Assembly: GCA_916613615.1 (NCBI GenBank)
Contig: OU744726.1
Span: 18,913,515 to 18,977,514, forward strand
Length of the DNA stretch: 64,000 bases
Reading direction: 5' to 3'
Source: Steromphala cineraria
Lineage: Eukaryota; Mollusca; Gastropoda; Trochida; Trochidae
Shown: one piece after another, positions 45,902 through 56,577 of the stretch
How positions within the stretch are numbered: position 1 is the first letter of the stretch
How the letters are laid out: every line of letters begins with the position of its first letter
Made by a program: the position numbers and the translations under genes
Notes under the pieces: model-generated
The model's input: the letters and a program-made list of their open reading frames with translations, nothing else
Database searches by the model: none
What the model was told of the DNA's origin: nothing

Positions 45902-46161
45902 TACATGTACATTATTTTTAATCGTTCACACAATGAGCCAACATGTTTATGCTAAAATGGAGTACTTGAAAGGCTTGTACTGATGATGGTTATTGATACT
46001 GTATTAAGTATTAAATCTGTTATTAACATTCATGTGTGGTTTTAAATTCTAAATTATTGTTTCTAACGGATGAGATCATCACGATTAAGATCAACTCAAA
46101 ATTAATATTATGATCGCAGGTGGCCAGACCTTTAGATTATACATTAATAATTGCTTTTCAG

Positions 46162-46348
46162 CACGTATGACCGCCATGCTGTGCACCAAACCAGTGGTGC
46201 CCCTTTAAATCGAACTTTAGGACTATATATGAACTGCAACATTGATGCCACTGTGACTGTGACCCAGGACATTGCAATACTGAAGTGCTGCTCAAGTTCT
46301 TATCTTTCTCGCTCTTGGAAATCCTGCTGCTGTTGTCTTATCTGTTAA
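46162..46348 (+). other. Candidate terminal exon, unassigned
   Basis: It follows TGCTTTTCAG, and an open frame with TYDRHAVHQTSGAPLNRTLG and a Cys-rich end runs to TAA. It could pair with the candidate at 45732, but no good donor joins them. Confidence 0.22.
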
Positions 46349-49300
46349 TGACAACATCGGCATAATGTCGTAGTAATCTGATTTGTGTATATTCTTTTAG
46401 TGATACTTTCTAATCGAATTGGCTGAACCCCTAAGTTGCTTAGCACATAATATATTGTGTCCTTCATGCATCTCTACTCACACGAGCTGAGGACAGCTCT
46501 TCTTTTGGTTGAGGCAGGAAATAAGATTGATTAATTTGAGAATGATATTAATCATTTTTATGAGTATAAAGTAACAAACATAAAACTAAAGAAATGTTGC
46601 TGTTATCAGGCTATCAAAATAGAGTAAGTGAAATGTATGAAGGCAGCTTATTAATATTTGAAGATGAGTTATTAGACAGATCAAAGTATCAATATAATTT
46701 TGGCAAATAATAGACATGTACATTGTGATTTGTAAGATTCTCAAAGAGAACGTTGTTAGGACGTCTTTCACAAACTTAATCATCATGGTACTGGAAAGTA
46801 GGTATTTTATAAAATTTAAAGATTACGAATTGGATTGATTTCACTGGAAGAAAAGTGTTATGTGAAGTACAAGATTATAAGTGTTATCGTTAACCAAACC
46901 CAAGGGTAATCGTTATTAATATCAATTATTATAAGTTATTGGGTAAAAAGGTGATGTTGACAGGATCGAAACTACACTGGTAAAACAAACCCAGTGTTAG
47001 ATTATAAAAGTATTTGTTAAATATAAATTATTATTAAATATGTCAAGATTTTAAATTTCGGAAATATTATTGATTAAAATAACAGTTTCCAGTTACGATA
47101 GTAAAGGAAAGCCAATTCGACTGGAATGTAAGATTGTAGTTTGAGTGTTGAGTTTTACTGTAATTGTATAAACGTGTGAACGAAAATGAATCGGGACACC
47201 GCCACAGGAGGAGAAGGGCCTTTAATTGAATATTGAACATAATCATAATCCATAATCATAATGGACACTTATGTATATGTATATCAATTAAGTTTTTATT
47301 ATTGATTATAGTAATAGTTACAGAACAAATTGTGGTGTACTTCAAGAATACATTACTTTAATTTGGTAACTTCATGGGACAGTTAGACTATTATTGTCCA
47401 TCAGTAAATTATTACTTTACTGGGCAATATCATTTTGTAACTTCACCTTAAGTCATAAGAGAAAGAACTAGAGTAGGATGATTCAAAGTTAAGAAGCGCG
47501 GGTCATGAAAATGTATATGCTTGACGACGGACGTTCTACCTCTGGGACAAGTCACATCTATGTCCATCCCTAATTATAAGTGACCTGGTGACGATATATC
47601 AATGCTACTTCGCCTTATAGCAACGGGTGTAGAAAGTAGGATATACATTTATAATTCTTAAAAAAGCGCGGGTCGCGCTTGATCGAACGGGGGAGATATG
47701 TTAGAGGAGGATTTTAAGTAAAAGAGTTACATAGAAATTGTATTATCTTGTTAAGCTGAATCAGCAGGTTTTGGACAGTAAAGGTGAATCGAAGGTTAAG
47801 CTTTGGTACATGTTTTGGTTGTTTTGGTCAAGAAGTAAGTAATGACCTTGTCAGATATAGATAAATACAAGGAAATGAATCGGTCATTCATCATAATATT
47901 ATACATGAGACAGACCCGCCTTTGTTCCGCTGCAGAGTGCCATTCCATACCATGTCTTGGACATATGTAGTACAGCATGAAGGGTTCTTCAAAGAGTCCC
48001 AATATATGTAAGAATGATCTCAATTCACTAATTAGCACGAGCGATGACTCTGACGTTATAAGCCAATAGGGCGACGGCTGGTGTAGAGATATCGACACCA
48101 TCCCAGAAGTAAGGACTAAGATGGTCATCCTGGTAACCTGAGACGGACAGAATAGACTATACCAGTTTGAGATAGTCTGTCTAACAGCCCCTGAAACAAA
48201 ATATCTTTAAAGACCCACACAAGTCTATATTATTATAGCAAGTCTAGCTCACTGCAATTTCTGAAAATGAACAGCTAAAGTGGGCTCCTTTCAATTTTAA
48301 TAGTAGAAAAATGCATTTTATATGTATTTTGATTTCAGAGACTGAAATTTAGTCTACAGTTTGAGACTTCCTTGAATAAAGTGGGGTTTCCAGAGAGAAG
48401 AGAGTCGTGAGCCAAAGCCGGCTGTGGTCCCGAACATATGTACCTGTGTTGTGTCATACCTCTGTGTGCTGTGCCGTGTTAGCATGAACAGTTACTGGTT
48501 TAGCATGAGTTGGACAAGACGATTGATTTGGCTGACCAAGGTTCGATTTAGCTGGTGGGCCAGAGTTTGTCCAGGCGTCCAAGAGTGAGCAGAGTGATAT
48601 CCCCAAAACATCAACATCTTACATACCGTACCAATCTCGCAAAATCACTCTTTGGACACCTTAGGATAATATATTTGTGAGTTTTGTATGTATTCTTCAC
48701 CATTTCCTTTGTTTTGTATTTACAAAGTGCGAGACTAGACTAGACTAGAGAACAACCATTCTAATCGCCAAAGCCTGCAACACTAGACTTATAACCAACA
48801 CTTAACTTCAACAACAATTAATATCTCTGTATTTAGCAATCTTTTACACAAGTTCCGAAAAAATTGAGGGACGTAATATACAACCCTGTCTAACACAACC
48901 AATCAAAAAGTATAATTGTCAAAACTCAAAATAAGAACTTGATACTAGCACTCGAAAATTCCCATTCTATATATGTTATCAAAATATAGAAAAAAAACTT
49001 GAAGTTGTAAACAAATGATGAGATTGAACAAAATTGAAAGGTATCTCAAAATGTAAGTTCAATTGAACTCTTATAGCGGCCTCGAAAAGTTAAACGGCTT
49101 CAACAGATAAAAACATTTCGCATGTCATCGTGTGAAGGAATGTTTCTCCAAAAATCAATATCTTGATAGTCATACTCAAGCAAATCAAATATATTGTCAT
49201 AATTGTGAATGTGGTAGCAGTTTAAAAAATATTTCTTCAAGTTCCTACAAAAAATATTATTCAAACAAAAATCGTCTTGCAATCGGTAGCAGATAGTTTC

Positions 49301-49440
49301 GGTTAGTGAGATTTATTTTTTGACCTTCAAGATGTGCTATTGCCTCTATATGATTTAATCAGCAAGAAAATTCGATATTTATTACAACCAACCGCTAACT
49401 AGTAGCCTTATAAATGACTTCATGGAAAACTATTTCTGGA
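46349..49440. other. AT-rich intergenic, nothing recognised
   Basis: Short open frames on the minus strand (46586-46786, 47796-48128, 49100-49282) show no recognisable protein features. Confidence 0.35.
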
Positions 49441-49453
49441 ATTTTCAAAAACT

Positions 49454-49459
49454 TTTATT
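49454..49459 (-). terminator. Tropomyosin poly(A) signal
   Basis: AATAAA on the minus strand, about 195 bases after the tropomyosin stop codon. Confidence 0.65.
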
Positions 49460-49654
49460 CATCATAAAAAAACATTTGATTGCATGATATTAAAGAGTAT
49501 ATATTAAAAACCTCAAATTTGGATATCCACAGTTCACAAGAATCGTTGTATTGTCACAGTTTGTCTATTATCCAGAATGTTTAGAATTGGCACAGAATGT
49601 CATTGAAGAGTTTCGTAACACCATAGCGCATATTATCCAATGTTAAAGGCACAG

Positions 49655-50509
49655 TTAGAATCCGGCAAGCTCGGCGAAGGTCTGATCGAGCTCCTCGTGA
49701 ATCGCCTTATTCTTCTCCTTCTCTGTAAGGAGTTCGTCGTCCAGACGGTCCATCTCCTTCTGCAGCTTGTTGACCGTCCTCTCAGCCTCGGCTGCTCGGT
49801 TCTCGGAATCCTTCAGTTTGTGGGTCAAATCCCGGATGGTTTCCTCATAAGTTTCTTCCCTTGAAGTGGCCTCCCTCTCGCTGTTCTCGAGAGACTTCAT
49901 GTTGTTACCGACCACTCGCAGTTCGTCTTCCAGCTGGGTGATCTTGGTCTCGTTCGCTTCAGCTCGGTTGGTGGCACGTTCAAGGTCAGCATCTGTCATG
50001 GTCAGCTTACGCGCAGTTTCGTCATATTTGCGTTCAGCTTCCTCGGCAACGAATTTAGCATCCTTGAGCTGGGTTTCCAGTTGGTCGATGCGTTCATCAT
50101 CAGCGTTGCTCTTGTTCTCAAGCACCTTGCGTGCTCTCTCGGAGTCGTCCGAGGCCTTGGAGGCTTCTTCCAGCTTGGTAGTGGCAGCTTGGAGTCGTTC
50201 CTCACACTGTTCAAGATTCTCTTCCAGCATAGTAACTTTTGAGGAGAGACTGCTAACATCCTGTTCCAGTTCTGTGACCTTCTTTGTTGAATCTTCAAGC
50301 TTGGAATTAGTTTCACTTAGCTGTTCAGAAACACTGTCGTACTCGACTTCAAGGTTGGAATATTTCTTCTGGAGTTCGTGAAGATCTTCCTCAACTTTTG
50401 TTTTCTCGACCTCAAGATCTTTGACCTGCTGGTCCATGGTCTCAGCTCTGTCAATGGCGTTGTCCTTGTCGCTCTTCATGGAGAGCATCTTCTTCTTGAT
50501 GGCGTCCAT
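49655..50509 (-). CDS. Intronless tropomyosin
   Basis: A single uninterrupted frame of 284 codons, exactly the canonical long-tropomyosin length. It opens [12 protein letters not shown] and closes [10 protein letters not shown], both family signatures, and is a continuous heptad-repeat coiled coil. Internal family blocks include [20 protein letters not shown] and [19 protein letters not shown]. Tropomyosin binds along actin filaments and regulates myosin access. No stop, frameshift or intron is present. Animal tropomyosin genes normally have several exons, so this looks like an old retrocopy that kept function or acquired a promoter. It appears clearly diverged from muscle tropomyosins of bivalves as I remember them. 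The ATG has purine at -3 and G at +4. Confidence 0.95.
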   Translation of the reverse strand: MDAIKKKMLSMKSDKDNAIDRAETMDQQVKDLEVEKTKVEEDLHELQKKYSNLEVEYDSVSEQLSETNSKLEDSTKKVTELEQDVSSLSSKVTMLEENLEQCEERLQAATTKLEEASKASDDSERARKVLENKSNADDERIDQLETQLKDAKFVAEEAERKYDETARKLTMTDADLERATNRAEANETKITQLEDELRVVGNNMKSLENSEREATSREETYEETIRDLTHKLKDSENRAAEAERTVNKLQKEMDRLDDELLTEKEKNKAIHEELDQTFAELAGF

Positions 50510-50593
50510 AGCTGCTTGAGAGGTTGTGGTGAAGACACGACTTGATAGCTGAGAGAAGAAGGAGTGAATGTGACGGTCAGTGAGACCTGGCCG

Positions 50594-50601
50594 CTTATAA
50601 A
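50594..50601 (-). promoter_or_regulatory. Tropomyosin TATA box
   Basis: TTTATAAG on the minus strand, ~85 nt upstream of the ATG, flanked by G+C-rich sequence. Transcription would start near 50565, giving a ~55-nt 5' UTR. Confidence 0.65.
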
Positions 50602-50899
50602 GCCTGCAAGCACCACATCTGTGGTTACAGACAAGATAGAGTTACGCTCTCGGGTTCGGGCACTCCATGCTGTGCCAGGCATCCCATTGCAGAGAATTCT
50701 TCCAGTAGGACATGTGGTAGAACTCTCTCTGTTTGATCTTACGTAACACTGGTGGCCGGTAATGCATGTGTGGAATAACCTGGCGTGACCGACATACAGA
50801 CCTACTCCGTGTTGTACAAGCGTGCTATAATCTGTTGAAAGACTGTTTACATTTGCCTCGCAGTTTCAGTCAAGGATAGTTTTTTAAAGAAAAAAACAC

Positions 50900-51051
50900 A
50901 CTCAGTGGAAATGAATGGATTTAAATGATTTGTAAAAGTTTGGTACTTTTATATAAAAATAATAATTACATAGATACTCAGTGGAAATGAATGGATTTAA
51001 TAGATTTGTAAAAGTTTGGTACTTTTATGTAAAAATAATAATTACATAGAT
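50900..51051 (+). repeat. 76-bp tandem duplication upstream of tropomyosin
   Basis: Two copies of a unit starting CTCAGTGGAAATGAATGGAT and containing AAAGTTTGGTACTTTTAT, differing at only a few bases, ~390 bp upstream of the ATG. Confidence 0.93.
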
Positions 51052-52890
51052 ACGTGCAAAGTTTCTTTTTAAACTTACCCAATCGTATGTACCCTTTAAT
51101 TTGAAATCAACATAATAAATACCTTCTCTCTTCTGTAGAAAATATGTGGCTTCTTCCATGCAACGATTCTACATGCTGGCCGAACTAAACATTACGTTAA
51201 CTTCTAAAGCTTTGATAAAAGTTATATATTTCTAAAAGCACAACGTGATGAATGCGATTATTTTATTCACCAGGCTATGTTCTTTTATTACGCGAATTAA
51301 AAAGCTAATAATTTTAAAAACATCAATCTGATCGATTCCAGTTAAAACATTCAACTGTTGAATGAATGTCAATGAAAACGGCTTTAGGGTAACATTCGTT
51401 TCTTATTATACCAGCGCACGAGGACACATGTTTTAGCACGTTTACTATCAATAACAAAACCATACATACACAACATATTCACAAAAACGTATAGGCATGT
51501 GTTTACATGGTAACTATTCATATATCTATAAGAAAAGTGTTCTCTTTTCAAGTGACATAGAATGTTAACAGCATTTCTTTTGCCATTGATCCGTGCAGTA
51601 AATACCTCATGTACTGATTTATGTTCAAATCAACTCCCAAAACGTTTTCATCTCCAGATGTCGACTATGCAATTACCTTTATGAATGATAATGCATTGTG
51701 CCTGACAGATCTGCAAATATTGCAAAAGACAAATTTACGCATTCCATTTTTGTCTATAAGTTATTTATCGATGCCAACCACATTTTCTTTTCTTGCTTCC
51801 TAAAAATAAGCTTGAAACATACTTTGGAGCTGAATAATTCTACAAAAAGCACGACCTTACACCATAAATTAGCATAAAATTGAACAACAGAAAATTCAGC
51901 AACAGTCATTTTTTAAAATAAAAAAGCAACAGTGATTACGTTTATACTGTGAGTCCAACAATAAACTCGACATCACTTTTAACGTTTATGTAATGCCATT
52001 TATTGTTATTATGATCAAAACCTCGAAAAACGAGATTACGTTTTGTTTCACTTGATAAATTTAGTAGACACTAGATTAGAAAGTATACACTCGGATTATG
52101 TTGGGTACCCATTATGAATTTTATGTCAAATATTGACAAGCGTCACTGCATGGCTTAAACGATATAGGCTCAAGATAAGCGTTTATAAATAGTATAATAA
52201 AATAATAATAAATATACATTTTGCTGTGTTGCAAATGTTCATATGAGTATAATCCAAAAGAAAATATGTAGACCTAAAGTCATATTGAAATGAATGTATT
52301 TTTTTCATAATTAACGATCTTTACGTCCGTCCAAAAATAAAAAGCTAACCTGATGTCATAATGAAAGATATACTTTAAAAATCATAACCTGATTTCAAAC
52401 CACAATGATAACGTTTTTACAGAAATCACAATACCGATAAATTGTGAAAGTATGTAACAGGTTAATGTTTATTGTAGTCATAATGACAACAATGATAATT
52501 TATGTAAGTATGTGATAGTTCAATGTTTATAGTAGTCATAAACGCGATTTCTCAACTGAATATACTGCCAATACGGTGAGATTCTGACCGACACACGTGT
52601 TAATTACAAATACACGCTGCCATGTGGTTGTGTACCTACTTCGAGACAGGAATGCACATGTTAATTGAAGCCACCCGTTGGGAAGTTCCTCTCTGGTGCA
52701 TCACTATCAATAGTGACATCTTCCATTAAATGATTAACTAAAAATGTTAGACCACTGCTTTACTGCCTCGCCATCAAGAACGTGTGGAAGAACGTGCATA
52801 CCTTTTTAAAAATTATCGCATACTGACAAACGATATATCAAGGTAGAAGTCAGGAATATCTAAAAGAGAAAGACTCGGCACATTTTGAGT
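51052..52890. other. AT-rich intergenic, nothing recognised
   Basis: No supported gene or repeat. Confidence 0.35.
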
Positions 52891-52892
52891 CT

Positions 52893-53028
52893 GTTATCCA
52901 GACCCTAAAGCAAAAAAAATAAAGGAGCCTTCTTAAGTCTAGAAAATATTGGCAAGTCTAGATGCCTCAGTTCAAATTAAGAATAGTTCAGGGCTCCTTT
53001 TTATTTGTTTTTAAATTAAAAAATCAAT
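52893..53028. repeat. Dispersed repeat family R2, copy 1
   Basis: Shares TTATCCAGACC, AAAGGAGCCTTCTTAAGTCT, AGAAAATATT and TTCAGGGCTCCTTTTT with 62161-62300. AAAGGAGCC and GGGCTCCTTT form an inner inverted repeat ~70 bp apart. No coding capacity. Confidence 0.8.
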
Positions 53029-54363
53029 ATATCAAAATTTGTTAAGAATTCTTTTTTTTCAAGGTCTAAATGTTGGTCTAAGCACATTTTGTATCAGACC
53101 AAATGTAAAACAGAATAGGCTGACATGTGTGTATTGACGTCCATTATTGTAATAATGAAATAGATTTTTTCTAACTGTTGTTCATAAGTTTTCATTTGTA
53201 TGTTATTTTTAAATATTTTCTTAACAATTCAAAATAATGTAGCCATGAATTATCTTGCGAAATTTACCTTGTTGCTCTCAAAATGAGAAGCAAGCTTCTG
53301 TCATAATTTTATTTATATGCCTATTTATGAAATAAGAAATATATATCTATAGAACGTTATGGTATATTTATTTTTGTGCAATATCAATCTATTGAAAAAA
53401 AACATGTATTTTGATGGGCCTGACTTCTACTGCGACATCAAAATGAAGTTTTGAAATCCATTTTCGTAGTAGGCCTTTAATTTCTCATTCAATATTATTT
53501 CAAATTATGTATCAAACCAATTTAATTTAATCAAGATTTAAAGTAGTACAAATGCAAAAGTACAAATGATGCACTCATGAACTGTGAAAAAGCCAGTCGA
53601 CACGATAATATTATTTTGAATCGTTCTTCGTTATATGCAAAGGTTCACTTTTATATATTTCCACTTTTCGTATCTCCTCACAAAGAAGAGTTACAAATTC
53701 GTCTGCACACAGGTGACTCTCTCTCACGCAGTTTCTTCATTGTAAGGACTGTTTATGTAATTGTCATTTTACTTAAAGAATATTCCAGTAATTAAGTGAT
53801 AAATTAAAGCTTAAATGTATTGAAATTTAATGAATTGTCATGCGTATGTCATAAAATGATTTCATCTCGAGGAAAGTTATTGCTATTAAAAGACATTTAG
53901 TAAAGTTATTTACAATGTCAACAAAGTCAAGGCACTGACCCCTTTTGACTACTGCCATTATTATTCCTTTGAATTGTATTGTAATTTCTGCGTGTGTCAA
54001 ACGGAAAATTGTAAAGAGACATAATTAGTATCTATGTATGGCAATATTATTTTTCTGATACACTCCAAATGTTTGGTTTGTCTTTAGACAGTTTATATTT
54101 TAGTTTCTGTAATGTAACCCTAGTGTCTGTATGAGTGTCCATAAATCAGTTCACATTTGAGAGGAATCATTTGATTACATTCGAGATATCTTGTGATTGT
54201 GAGATCACTTCAACCAGGATTCGAATATAAGATCATGATGTCATCATGTCAGGGTGAGAGTCCAGCACCATACTGATTAAAGTTGTCGACTTTAGTGTTC
54301 AGTCCGCCCTTTTACATTAATTTTGTGAGGAAATGAGATGAAAAAAGTGCTGTACAGTTACAA
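53029..54363. other. AT-rich intergenic, mostly nothing recognised
   Basis: A weak tRNA-like B-box remnant (AGGATTCGAAT, near 54216) may be a SINE or TRIM relic. Nothing else was supported. Confidence 0.3.
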
Positions 54364-55428
54364 ATAGGGCAAACTGACCGAGGTTCGGACAGTGTTCCGA
54401 TCCAAATATTTTCAACGATTGCACTGTCAAATATTATCTGAAGAACATTACTTAAAGCAAACATTGTTATTAATGAAAGTCATATATACATGTTTATTAT
54501 AAAAAAATGCCAATTTGATTGTTAACTACCTGAATATAACGGCTTTAGTTCTGTATAGCAACTCGCCCGAGGTTCAGACAGTTGTGCCCTAACTTCGGAC
54601 AGTACCACCTTATTTTCTCGTTATACATACAGGCTTATTATATTCATCAAAATGTTTCCTATTATCACAAAACGTGCATTATGTTGTCTATGTACAATAA
54701 TATAACATTATTTCGCAAACATGAATCAATATTTTAATAACACACGGCATTCTTTCCGATGATAAATACCCGGCAACTCCCGCTCTCGAAGCTTGAATTT
54801 GATGACGTCACAACGGCATTTGCAAGCTCTGACGCAAAAACAATGTACAAACTAAACCAAATGTTTTCAACGTAAAATGTTTTGTCATTTATGTTGCTAA
54901 AATGTTTCTTTTTGTTTCCTTGGCTTTTTATGGACAATTTTTAATACTACAAATTTCTATAAAGATAATGATTAAGTGTCCGAACCATGGTCAGAACTGT
55001 CCGAAGCAAGGTCATTTTGATATATTTTTGAAAATCTCGATATTTTCTACCAAAATCACTTTAAATTGCAAATATCAATAACAGTTTGATTGTATAGTAG
55101 TTTCTCTTTCAACATAAATATAATCTATTGTGTTTTGGCGCTCCCTACTTTTCCTTAACTTTGAGTAAACATCTACATGCAAACAAATATTTTGCCAATT
55201 TCTTCCTTGAATCGGTTAATTGTCCCTATTTCAAAATCTTCTTTGATAAATATGTCAGATGATAAAATGTTATATGAAAGGTATTGATAACAAAACAGAT
55301 TGAAAGGAGACATTTTGAAACATATGGATTGCAAATACTAATAATAAAATTGCATTAGCTCCTAATCAAAAGTATCCGAAGTTCGGGCGACCTCGGGTGG
55401 TGTCTGAACCTCGGTCAGTTTGCCCTAT
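54364..55428. mobile_element. Non-autonomous DNA transposon, 28-bp TIRs, 5-bp TSD
   Basis: Left end ATAGGGCAAACTGACCGAGG and right end CCTCGGTCAGTTTGCCCTAT are inverted repeats of ~28 bp with one or two mismatches. TACAA flanks both sides (54359-54363, 55429-55433). Inside, the subterminal motif (CGAGGTTCGGACAGT) recurs in both orientations, for example near 54570-54600 and 54978-55012. No transposase is encoded. The superfamily is not assignable by eye. Confidence 0.85.
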
Positions 55429-55433
55429 TACAA

Positions 55434-56438
55434 TTTTATAGAAATAAACTCAATGTTTTGACTCTATTGAGAGAATATCCCCATATACAAATGATTAATG
55501 ATAAAACTAATTGATGATGCGTTGTAATGCAGTAGCAAAACTTTTCACTCTCGTAGCGTTGATAAAATTAATGGCTCATTATTGTCATTATCATTGTTAT
55601 TGACATTTTATCCTTACCCAAGGATTTTTGTTATTTTATAGCTCAAAGTCCTTTAATTAGTTACCTCAAATAGCCTACAAATTATAACGTATGTAATATG
55701 ACTTTGAAATGCTCGTATATAGAATAATTTTGACATCAATGTCTTGAAATGGTAATGCTGATCACCTTTCACACATCACACTGAAATAGCTAAATGATTA
55801 ACAGTGATGTTCAATTTCTGAGGCCTCGAAGGCCTTGATGCAACATGTCAGAGTCTATTTTGAGTGAGAAAACCCTCATACATGACGTCACTAAAATTAA
55901 CTCCTAATTGCCTCTTATAACATTTATAATGTACCCTGACAGGTTTTGGGAAGGACACCTTTGACAATGGGCCATTAATAAGGCTTTTACTTAGTAGTCT
56001 TTATCTGAAATTTTATTTTGTCATTATCGTTTGTAGAAATAGTAGAAAGTTCTATGTAACAAAATGGCCCATGGTCAAATGTTATGAGTTAGTGTCTGTA
56101 ATGTCATAAAACCATTTTTCATGATGTCACTGTAGCACTGTCTCACAAAGGAAGAAGGCATTTGTCAGGATTTCATTGGATACAAGTGAAAGAATTATTA
56201 CACTCAAATGTGTGTCAAGTTACTTTAAAAAAAAACTTACGCAGAATTGATTAAAATCCTTCTTTTCTCTCAGGTAATAAAAAATATTGCTATCAAATTT
56301 TGAAAGTCATATGACACTCTTCCTCGAATAATAATATCTATACATACAGATGTCATATGTCTCATGTCATGCTCTCAAATTCCGTTTTGATTGCTATCTA
56401 TCTTGTCTTATCTTATCTCATCTCATATTATCTTTCAG
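55434..56438. other. Upstream of IMMP2L-like exon, nothing recognised
   Basis: AT-rich. An upstream non-coding or first coding exon of the IMMP2L-like gene could lie here, but I could not identify one. Confidence 0.35.
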
Positions 56439-56577
56439 CTGCGGTGTCCAATGTCTGGAACCAGGCATGAGACTGTTGGGTTTCGTCCTCGGATCAGCCA
56501 CCTTCGTGGTGCCGGTCACAGCAACTCTCATTGACCTCTTTGGATATGTAGCCAAGGTGGAAGGTGTATCTATGCAG
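56439..56577 (+). CDS. IMMP2L: IMMP2L exon with membrane anchor and catalytic Ser
   Basis: Acceptor ATCTTTCAG, donor GTCTGC (weak). Ends VEGVSMQ. Confidence 0.85.

Noticed and set aside
49866..50381. Plus-strand Ser-rich frame of 171 codons
   Set aside because: Antisense shadow of the tropomyosin coding region.
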